A stretch of DNA of 51,171 nt from Thermosynechococcus sp. M98_K2018_005 (lineage in GTDB: Bacteria > Cyanobacteriota > Cyanobacteriia > Thermosynechococcales > Thermosynechococcaceae), in NCBI RefSeq assembly GCF_015295825.1, contig NZ_DVEH01000077.1:1-51171 (forward strand). The letters run 5' to 3'. Below the pieces are notes generated by a model. The model worked only from the letters and a program-made list of their open reading frames with translations, did not search any database and was not told the DNA's origin. Positions 8,365 through 16,600 of the stretch are shown one piece after another; positions within the stretch are counted from its first letter, which is position 1; every line of letters starts with the position of its first letter. The position numbers were made by a program, and so were the translations under genes.

Positions 8365-11300
8365 ATGGATGCAGCAACCACCTATCAAGTGGGGGGCAGT
8401 TTACCGACCACATCGGTAGTCTATGTCCGACGGCAAGCGGATGCCGCTCTCTTGGCCGCCCTCACCGCTGGCGAGTTTTGCTATATTCTCAATTCGCGGC
8501 AAATGGGCAAATCCAGCTTGCGGGTGCAAGTGACGCAGCAATTGATCACAATAGGGTACCGCTGTGCTGCCCTCGACATTACCAAAATTGGCAGCCAAAA
8601 TATTCAACCTGAGCAGTGGTATGCCAGCTTTGTTGGTGCCCTCATTCAGGGATTTCAGTTAACTGATGTGGTCTCCTTGCGCTCTTGGTGGCGCGATCGC
8701 CAGCTGGTGTCACCCATTCAGCGCCTCAGTGATTTCGTAGAAACAGTGCTGCTTGCCCACACCCGTGAGCCTCTAGTGATTTTTATTGATGAAATTGATA
8801 GTCTGTTGAGTCTGCCCTTTTCCACCGATGATTTCTTTGCTTGGATCCGTGCTTGTTACAACCAACGGGCGGAGTGTCCCGAATATCAGCGCTTAACCTT
8901 TGCCCTCTTTGGCGTGGCCACCCCCGATCAACTGATTCAAGATCAGCAGCGTACCCCCTTTAACATTGGTTGTGCCATTGATTTACAGGGGTTTACCCTT
9001 GCGGAAGCTACACCGCTACTCAAGGGCATTGCCCATCTCAGCGACAACCCCGATCAACTCTTGGCGGAAATTCTCAACTGGACAGGTGGCCAACCCTTCT
9101 TGACCCAAAAACTCTGTCGCCTGCTGCAACACCACGGGTCATTCATGCCAACGTCGACCCTCTCTCAGCAGTTAGCCCAGTTTGTCCAAGAGCATATCCT
9201 TCAGGATTGGGAGCGGCAAGATGAACCCGAACACCTAAAGACGATTCGCAATCGCTTGCTGGCCGATGAACAGCGCATCGGTCGTCTTTTGGGTCTCTAT
9301 CAGCGCGTTTTAGAAACGGGGGGCATTCCCCTTGATGGTAGTAGTGAGCAGCGTGCCCTAGCTTTGACGGGATTGGTGTGCCAGCGCCAAGGGAAATTGC
9401 AGGTGTTTAATCCCATCTATGCCCAAGTTTTTGATGCCCAGTGGGTTGAGCAACAGTTGGCACAACTGCGCCCCTATAGTGAGGAGTTTCAAGCATGGTT
9501 GCGCTCTGGGGGAAGTGATAGCTCCCGTCTCCTGCGGGGACAAGCCCTTGAGGAAGCGTTGATCTGGGCCAGTGGCAAAAGTCTCAGTGATCTGGATTAT
9601 CAGTACCTCTCTGCCAGTCAAGAAGCAAACCAAAAGGCAATTCAAGATACCCTCTTCCTCGAGCGCCAAGAAAAAGAAGCTATCAGCGCTGCCAATCGGA
9701 TTCTGGAAGCAGCTCGCCGCAAAGCCAGTCGCCTAACGCAGCGGGCCTTGATGGCGCTGGGCATGATTTCTGTGATGTCCTTGGGGATAGCTGCGATTTT
9801 GGCCAAAACCTACGCCGATTTGCAAGCCAGCCAAGAAAGTTTAGCCCTTGAGCAAACCAGTAACGATCTCCTAGAGCAGTTTCAAAGGCAAGAGTTGCCT
9901 GCCCTTTTAGCGGGGATTCAGGCAGGACGTGACCTCAAACGATTGGTGGGCGATCGCCCCCTGAGTCAATACCCCACCACGCGCCCCCTCTTTGTGCTTA
10001 ATTTTTTCCTCGATCACATTCAAGCCCGCAACCAATGGCAGAGTGACAATACCCCCCTGATGGCGGCCTTTTTGACGGCTGATGGCCAGCAGTTCAGCAT
10101 TAGTGAAAGCGGCCTTGTCGAATTTTGGCGAGTGAACGGGGAGCTGCTGGGTGCCCAGTCTTTGGAGATTGGCAATGTTAAACTGGCGCGGATCAGCCCT
10201 GCGGGCGATCGCGTGGGTCTGCTCAATGATAAGGGCGAAATATCTCTATGGCGTGTCGAGCTGCAAAAACTCGTCTTTGAACGGCGTTTGCCTGCCTTGC
10301 CAATCAACAACTTTCGCTTTAGTCCAGAGGGGCAGGAGTTGACGGCCACCACAACTACAGGGAATATGTTGCGTTGGAGCCTTAAGGGGGAATTACTGGC
10401 CACTATTCCCACCCCTAGTCAGAGTATCAATAGCTTGAGTTATGCCATCAGGGGCGATCGCTTGGCCACTGCCGATGAAGAAGGCTGGATTCGGGTTTGG
10501 TCTCGTCAGGGGGAACTGCTCCAAGCATGGCAAGTCCAAGCTGATCTTCCCGTTCCCCAAACCAGTTTGACATATCTCAGCAATGGCCAACTGGCGACGG
10601 TAGGCAAAGATGGCACCCTCCGTCTTTGGAACCCCAAGGGGCAACAAATCAATCAATGGCGCGTTAGTGCAGCCCCAGTGTATTTTGTGGGCACGTCTCC
10701 TGTGGGCTATCGTCTATTGACCCTGAGCACAGATAACACGATGCGTCTGTGGCAGCCAACGGGTGAACTGATCGCTGAGTTGGGGAGTCATGAACGCCTG
10801 ATCAATACCGTCAGCTTTAATCCAACGGGGTCAGTCCTCCTCAGTAGCGATCGCGGGGGGCAAATGACGCTGTGGTACCTCGATCATCACCGCACGGAAC
10901 AGTGGCTTGCCGATCAAGAAAGTATTTGGACAGTGGCCTTAGATTCGCAAGCGGCCACAGTGGTCACGGGGGGCAAAGATGGTCGCGTCAAGTACTGGCG
11001 ACGGGATGGCACTCTCTTGGCGACGACTCCAGTTCTCGATCCTCAAGGCATTAACCAAGTGCTCTTTAGTCCCAGTGGTCAACGGGTGGCGATCGCCACC
11101 AAGGGGGGAAAATTGGTGATCTGGAACCTTGCGGATCGCTCCCAACAAACGTGGCAACTGCCCATCGAGGCTCCCCTCTATACCGTGTCCATGGATCCCC
11201 AACGACGGTACTTAGCCGCAGGGGATGAAAAAGGTACCATTTATCTTGTTGACCTACAGCAACCAGAGAACATCCAAAAACGCAAAAGTGAAGGGGAAAT

Positions 11301-11856
11301 TTGGAGCCTCAGCTTCCATCCAACACTTCCCCTCCTTGGGAGTACGGGGTCGGCGGGCACAATTGAAGTCTGGGATTTTGAGGGCGATCGCCTTGCCTAT
11401 CGCCTGCATCCAGAGGCAGGATGGCTGGCCAGTCTTGAATTTAGTGCCAATGGCCAATTCCTAGCGGCGGCGGGCGAAAGTGGCTCCGTCTATTTGTGGT
11501 CGATTCACGGCAAAAGTGCCCCCAGCAACCCCCGTGTGTTTCGTGCTCACCAGCGGAGTATTGTCAGTCTCGGTCTTAGCCCCAATGGTGAAATGATTGC
11601 CACCGCCTCCCCCGATCGCAGTGTGCGGGTTTGGAACCAAAGAGGCCAACTCATTACACTCATTGATCGCATTTCCGCCATTCCCTATAGCGTTGATGTG
11701 AGTGGCCAAGACGAACTTTATGTGGCGATCGGTACCGAGGATGATGAGGTCTTGATTAGCCCGCTGGCCACCCTAGAACAGTTATTAACCAGCGCCTGTG
11801 ATTGGCTCAAGGACTACCGTCAACAAAATTCCGCTGTTACTCAAGCCTGTCCCTAA
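8365..11856 (+). CDS. AAA-like ATPase with transmembrane helix and 14 WD40-type repeats
   Basis: A 1163-residue protein. The N-terminal AAA-like domain has a P-loop NSRQMGKSS (about 43-51, lacking the first Gly of a classical Walker A) and Walker B VIFIDE (138-143). A helical region and a hydrophobic segment at about 461-480 follow. From about residue 555 onwards there are 13 clear WD-like repeats ending in xLW, xVW or similar, plus a weaker last one (VAIGTEDDEVLISPL), then a C-terminal LLTSACDWLKDY helix common in cyanobacterial WD40 ATPases. Fourteen repeats would make two seven-bladed propellers. Function is unknown; it is probably a membrane-attached signalling or scaffold ATPase. The start at 8365 gives the family N-terminus. 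Confidence 0.82.
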   Translation: MDAATTYQVGGSLPTTSVVYVRRQADAALLAALTAGEFCYILNSRQMGKSSLRVQVTQQLITIGYRCAALDITKIGSQNIQPEQWYASFVGALIQGFQLTDVVSLRSWWRDRQLVSPIQRLSDFVETVLLAHTREPLVIFIDEIDSLLSLPFSTDDFFAWIRACYNQRAECPEYQRLTFALFGVATPDQLIQDQQRTPFNIGCAIDLQGFTLAEATPLLKGIAHLSDNPDQLLAEILNWTGGQPFLTQKLCRLLQHHGSFMPTSTLSQQLAQFVQEHILQDWERQDEPEHLKTIRNRLLADEQRIGRLLGLYQRVLETGGIPLDGSSEQRALALTGLVCQRQGKLQVFNPIYAQVFDAQWVEQQLAQLRPYSEEFQAWLRSGGSDSSRLLRGQALEEALIWASGKSLSDLDYQYLSASQEANQKAIQDTLFLERQEKEAISAANRILEAARRKASRLTQRALMALGMISVMSLGIAAILAKTYADLQASQESLALEQTSNDLLEQFQRQELPALLAGIQAGRDLKRLVGDRPLSQYPTTRPLFVLNFFLDHIQARNQWQSDNTPLMAAFLTADGQQFSISESGLVEFWRVNGELLGAQSLEIGNVKLARISPAGDRVGLLNDKGEISLWRVELQKLVFERRLPALPINNFRFSPEGQELTATTTTGNMLRWSLKGELLATIPTPSQSINSLSYAIRGDRLATADEEGWIRVWSRQGELLQAWQVQADLPVPQTSLTYLSNGQLATVGKDGTLRLWNPKGQQINQWRVSAAPVYFVGTSPVGYRLLTLSTDNTMRLWQPTGELIAELGSHERLINTVSFNPTGSVLLSSDRGGQMTLWYLDHHRTEQWLADQESIWTVALDSQAATVVTGGKDGRVKYWRRDGTLLATTPVLDPQGINQVLFSPSGQRVAIATKGGKLVIWNLADRSQQTWQLPIEAPLYTVSMDPQRRYLAAGDEKGTIYLVDLQQPENIQKRKSEGEIWSLSFHPTLPLLGSTGSAGTIEVWDFEGDRLAYRLHPEAGWLASLEFSANGQFLAAAGESGSVYLWSIHGKSAPSNPRVFRAHQRSIVSLGLSPNGEMIATASPDRSVRVWNQRGQLITLIDRISAIPYSVDVSGQDELYVAIGTEDDEVLISPLATLEQLLTSACDWLKDYRQQNSAVTQACP

Positions 11857-12173
11857 ACACTCGCTAGGGAAGCAAGGGGATTCGGAACCTCATCGCTGGT
11901 GAACTGCCCCATTAGCACATACTCCAAACGCAGCTTCAGCCACTGGATAAATTGCTGGTTGGTGGAGATAATGGCTGCGGCGGGTTGCGGACAACGCGCC
12001 TTCTGTTCAGCAAACTGGGGTTGCTCTAAAAAGGCAGGTTCTGGCACCAGCCAAAAATCAATCTCTTTACCCTGCTCCCGATAGTGACGCTGTCGCTCGC
12101 GAAACACTTCCTCAAGGGGTTCTTCCTCAGTCAAAAACTTTTTGCTTGCGAGAATGTAATAGTACGTCGCCAT
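11853..12173 (-). CDS. ycf54: Ycf54 (Mg-protoporphyrin IX monomethyl ester cyclase accessory protein)
   Basis: A 106-residue protein that matches the Ycf54 pattern throughout: TYYYILASKKFLTEEEP at the N-terminus, GKEIDFWLVPEPAFLE in the middle, and CPQPAAAIISTNQQFIQWLKLRLE near the C-terminus. In cyanobacteria and chloroplasts Ycf54 binds and stabilises the AcsF cyclase, which makes the fifth ring of chlorophyll. It stands alone here, sharing a 4-bp stop overlap with the convergent WD40 gene. The chlorophyll role comes from family knowledge. Confidence 0.9.
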   Translation of the reverse strand: MATYYYILASKKFLTEEEPLEEVFRERQRHYREQGKEIDFWLVPEPAFLEQPQFAEQKARCPQPAAAIISTNQQFIQWLKLRLEYVLMGQFTSDEVPNPLASLASV

Positions 12174-12305
12174 AGGGATCTATGCAAAACCACAACATAT
12201 TCTATACAGTTCCCAGCTTACCATAGGGGGAATCCCTGCCTCCATAACGCCCTAGTTCTGAAGTTTTCTGAAGTTTCTGGTCGGAGCGATCGCTCTTCCT
12301 AGCCC

Positions 12306-13223
12306 ATGCACCGCGACTCCCTGTTTTACCAATTGTTTGCCCAGCTCCCCCAAACCCTCTTTGACCTATTGGGAATCGACACACCTCCGGGGTATCGTTT
12401 TGACTCAGTCGAGTTGAAGCAAACCGCCTTTCGCATCGATGGCGTCTTCGTGCCCCCCGACCCCTCAGGAACGGTCTATTTCTGTGAAGTTCAGTTTCAA
12501 CGAGACAATACCTTCTACCAACGCTTCTTTTCGGAGATTTTTCTCTATCTACGGTTACACGATGGTACCTTCTCTGACTGGCAAGCCGTGGTGATTTATC
12601 CTGATCGCCAAGCAGAACAGGAAACTTTTCAAGCTTATCAACTCCTTGTGAATAGCGATCGCCTGCATCGGGTGTATTTGAATGAACTCGGTTCCCTTGA
12701 GGCGTTGCCCTTGAGCCTGGCCCTGATGCAGCTCACAGTGTTACCCGAAGCAGAAATGGCGACAGCAGCACGGTTTTTGGCAGAGCGCACTCGCACAGAG
12801 GCAGTTCCAAGGCCAGAAGTCATAATGGAGTTGATTACAACCATTGTTCTGTACAAGTTCACCAAGCTGAGTCGCGAGGAGGTGCTGCGCATGCTGGGGT
12901 TTACCACTGAGGAACTAAAGCGGACGCGATTTTATCAAGAAGTTTATGCTGAGGCGCGAGAGGAAGGAAGACAAGAGGGGCGACTGGAAGGAAGACAAGA
13001 GGGACGCAAAGAAGGGCTTCAGGAAGGCTTGCAACAGGGACTGCAACAAGGCGAAGCAGCCATTGTCCTACGGCAGTTAAGGCGGCGATTTGGCAGTGTC
13101 CCCAGTGACCTTGAAGAACGCATTCGTCAGCTCTCTCCCCATCAAATCGAAGCGCTGGCAGAAGCACTCCTAGACTTTACTGACCTAGGGGCAGTGTCTG
13201 CGTGGCTAAATCGCTCTTCCTAG
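12306..13223 (+). CDS. Rpn/DUF2887-family PD-(D/E)xK nuclease-like protein
   Basis: A 305-residue protein of the Rpn (recombination-promoting nuclease, formerly putative transposase) superfamily, abundant and expanded in cyanobacteria. The nuclease core is at about 35-75, with IDGVFVPP and YFCEVQFQ holding the acidic residues of a PD-(D/E)xK-like site. A helical middle follows, then a charged low-complexity segment of EGRQEGR/L-type units (about 215-250, coded by a 24-bp DNA repeat at about 12962 and 12986). The C-terminus (LRRRFG...LEERIRQLS...LAEALLDF) resembles DUF4351. A truncated copy begins 4 bp after its stop. Its biological role is not established. Confidence 0.78.
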   Translation: MHRDSLFYQLFAQLPQTLFDLLGIDTPPGYRFDSVELKQTAFRIDGVFVPPDPSGTVYFCEVQFQRDNTFYQRFFSEIFLYLRLHDGTFSDWQAVVIYPDRQAEQETFQAYQLLVNSDRLHRVYLNELGSLEALPLSLALMQLTVLPEAEMATAARFLAERTRTEAVPRPEVIMELITTIVLYKFTKLSREEVLRMLGFTTEELKRTRFYQEVYAEAREEGRQEGRLEGRQEGRKEGLQEGLQQGLQQGEAAIVLRQLRRRFGSVPSDLEERIRQLSPHQIEALAEALLDFTDLGAVSAWLNRSS

Positions 13224-13226
13224 CCC

Positions 13227-13460
13227 ATGCACCGCGACTCCCTGTTTTACCAATTGTTTGCCCAGCTCCCCCAAACCCTCTTTGACCTATTGGGAATCGA
13301 CACACCTCCGGGGTATCGTTTTGACTCAGTCGAGTTGAAGCAAACCGCCTTTCGCATCGATGGCGTCTCCTTGTGAATAGCGATCGCCTGCATCGGATGT
13401 ATTTGAATAAACTCGGTTCCCTAGAGCCTGGCCCTGATGCAGCTCACAGTGTTACCCGAA
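13227..13460 (+). pseudogene. Decayed tandem copy of the upstream Rpn-family gene
   Basis: The stretch 13211-13368 repeats 12290-12447 with essentially no differences (offset 921 bp), including the 15 bases before the ATG. It then jumps, through a deletion of about 196 bp that breaks the frame, to sequence matching 12644-12749. Within that part, a second deletion of 14 bp has occurred between two CCCTTGAG direct repeats of the parent copy, with several point changes. Homology stops at GTTACCCGAA (13451-13460). No functional product is possible. The flanking 12281-12306 and 13205-13226 sequences show that the duplication unit is 921 bp. Confidence 0.88.
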
Positions 13461-13539
13461 TAAGTATTATTGCTGTCCGGAAAAATCTGAAAAATTGTCT
13501 GAAGCCTGAAATTTTTTACTAAAGAAAAACCATACTAAT

Positions 13540-13571
13540 TACTAGTCTATTTCCAGACTCTGTAACTAGTA
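13540..13571. promoter_or_regulatory. Inverted repeat in the hpsA upstream region
   Basis: TACTAGT (13540-13546) and ACTAGTA (13565-13571) form an inverted repeat with an 18-nt spacer in the AT-rich 148-bp gap before the hpsA-like gene. It may be an operator or part of the promoter of the five-gene operon. Nothing else recognisable lies in this gap. Confidence 0.25.
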
Positions 13572-13608
13572 GCAGGTTGCCGCTACTCTGCGTTGACTAG
13601 GTGCCCCT

Positions 13609-16600
13609 ATGAAAAAGAATGACCGGCGCTTTGGCCTCTCGAAACGGCAGTATCGCAAGTTAATGCGAACTATTCGGCATTTGTTCTACCAGCTGCGCCT
13701 CTGGTTGCAGCGACGGCTCAGTCCACTTCTGGGACGCCGACAAGTGCGGTTTGGCCGCGCTGGCTTCGTGTTGCCGACAGCAGTCATTGTCCTCGTGGTG
13801 ATCACGCTAACAGTGGGGGCACTGATGTTGCGGACGCTGAATCGCACAGCAGAGGTGGGTGCCCAACGGCAAGAGTTACAGGTGTTGAATGCCACCGCTC
13901 CCGCAGTTGACCGTGCTAAGGCGAAGCTAGAGTACTTCTTTAACCAAGACCCGCTGCGACCCCAAGGCGTTCCCGGTGAAGCCCAAATTGAGCAAATTAT
14001 GCTCAACACTGCTAACCGCAACCCCGATCCCTACACCTTTACCGATGAGCGGCGAATTGACATTGATGGCGATGGGAATGTGGACAATGCCTGGGCATTT
14101 CAACCCACGGCCGACTCCATTGTTGCCTACTCGATCCTGATGCGGCGACCCAACGATACTCAAATCAGTCAAACGGATGCTCAAAAAGCAGCTGGCTTGC
14201 TGACCCGGAGTCGTCCTGTGGGGATTACTGAACAGGGCAATCAGTGTGCGAATATTGGGCCGACAAGTGCGGCAGCACAACAGGCAGAAGCCGGCTGGGA
14301 TGCCGTGGGCACAGCAACCCTGCGCAAGAACTTTCAAATTAACGCTTTTGTTTATGAAAACCGCAATGGCGGCCAAGCCCTTGCAACCATTGACTTCACC
14401 CAAGAACGAGAACTGGATCGCGGGAATAAATGGGGGGCCTGGTTCCGTAATGACCTTGAAATTTTCCCGGGGCCTGCCTTCCGCTGGAATGGCGCAATGC
14501 ACACCGAGGGGAGTATCTTCCTTACGAGTGGCAGTGGTTACACAGCCTTCCTTGTCAGTTCGCCTAACTCCTGCATCTACACCCGCACGGCCTCAGAAAT
14601 CACAACCGCAGAAGTGGTGGATGTCAACGACGTAGATGGCGACGGCAACACCAGCGAAATTATCTTCCAAGGTCAATTCATGGCGGGGAGCTTGCGGGAT
14701 AATAATACGAATGCAGGAACCGTTAATATTCATTCGTACCGAGAACCGCCTGCTTTACCATATACCACTGGGAACGCAGACCCACCTAACGAAAATGTAA
14801 CACTGACGCATAGTCGGGATTCTGTTATTGATGGACGTGTTCCTGCCGATATTGCCCTAAACCCAGTGGCTATCTTGACCCAAGACCGCAGTATGGCTCG
14901 TGGGGCTGACCCAACCAACCTAAGCGTACGGGCTGCCAACTGGGGGAATCAGTTTTATGTGCAGCAAGGGCGTTTTGCCAACAAGGCCCAACCCAAACCC
15001 TACGTGGATGATACGTACCGTGCTGACAACCGCTATGGTCCTAAACCCGTCTATGACGTGAGCATTCCCCCCTCTGATCCCCGGCGGCAAATTCCAGCGG
15101 GTAGCAAAGTGGGAGATCCGATTGGTAACTCAGTCCCCGGTGCCCGAGACCTACTGACTCGTAACATTGCTCCTAATGATAGCCCAAACAAGCGTACTGA
15201 TTTGGGCTTGGATGGCTATTGGGAGCGGCGGGCACGCCAAGAGGGCTTACGGATTATTGTGGGTGAACGTCTTGAACTCGGCAAACCTTTAGATGCACCA
15301 GCACTTGGGAACATTGCTGATGCCGCCAACACTCAACGCCGCAATGAATTTTATCAGCATCGTACCCTCCGGGATGACCTTGCAGCCGTACAAGCCACAG
15401 CCATTTATCACTACAAGGCAGGGGGGACAACAATTAACCCTTCAATTCCTGACCCCTTAACCAATCCCTATCCGGGGCAAAACACAGGGGGCTATCAACC
15501 CATTGCGTGCCTTGCCACAACCCACCACTACGGTACCCCCCAAACTGCTCTGCGCAGCATCATGTTCAACCAGTACAGTGGCATTCAAGGCTTGCCCAGT
15601 GGTTTCCAATTTTTTGATTTCTTCACGGGGCGCGGCACAAATGGCTGGGAATTTATTCCCCCAAATTTTAATTCCCCGCAGATGGGGCAGGCGATGCAAA
15701 ACCTTGTCGCCTATGCCAGTGACGGCGTAGCTGGTGCCTTTCCACCAAAACAGGAAACAGGGGGTACCCTGATTCACCCCGACCCAAATCGAACCCGTGC
15801 AGGAAACTTCTCGAACCTTGCTCGGGCTCTCGCCACTGCAGGGGATAGCCTAGCGGATGAAAGTGCAAGGCACACCGCAGGGTGTATGTTGGGGATGCTG
15901 GCGCACAGTGTGAACACTCTTCAAAATCTGAATGTTGGTAACCTCAACGCAGGGAATCAACTGCAAAACCTGGACAATGCTATCGGTAAATTAAATGATT
16001 ACTATCGTCCGACTTCTGTTAGCGATAGCGTTGCTTTTAGTGATGGTGAAGTGATTCCCTTAGGTCTTGGTAATTATCCACAAATGGGAACAGGTACTGT
16101 CCAAGTCATTCGCCAAGGATTTTCTAATCCTCTGTCTTACCGAGGGGGCTATTTGGATGCCAATGCCTACATCACCGCCCTGATTCCCAATGCTCGCTGG
16201 AGTGAGCGACCTCTCCAAGAAACCAATGCTGATGTCAATGCCCGTCTGGCTCGCCTCCTTGCCCTCAAGGAACAAGTAGCCTATGAGCTTAATCCAACAG
16301 GCTACAGCTGTAGTATTCCCAATAGTTATACGCATTTGCGGAATGCTTTTTGCCTAAACCAACGGGGCTTTGTGATTGGTCAGGGGTTTTCTATGCCTTC
16401 CCCTGGTCAGAGTGTGAGTGTCAGAGTTGAAGATGCCCCCAGCTATAACTTTGACCTGCGTCCTGGTTCGGATATTAACACAAATGTCTATGTGGCCGGT
16501 GCAGGACGAATGATCTTGAGAAGCTTTACGACAGATTCCCAAGGCAAAGTACTCACAGTAACTTTAGAAAACCCCAACCAACAAGGTAATGCGCTAGCAG

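Noticed and set aside
12306-13460. Insertion sequence formed by the Rpn-family gene and its copy
   Set aside because: No terminal inverted repeats or target duplication are visible; a simple tandem duplication explains the structure.
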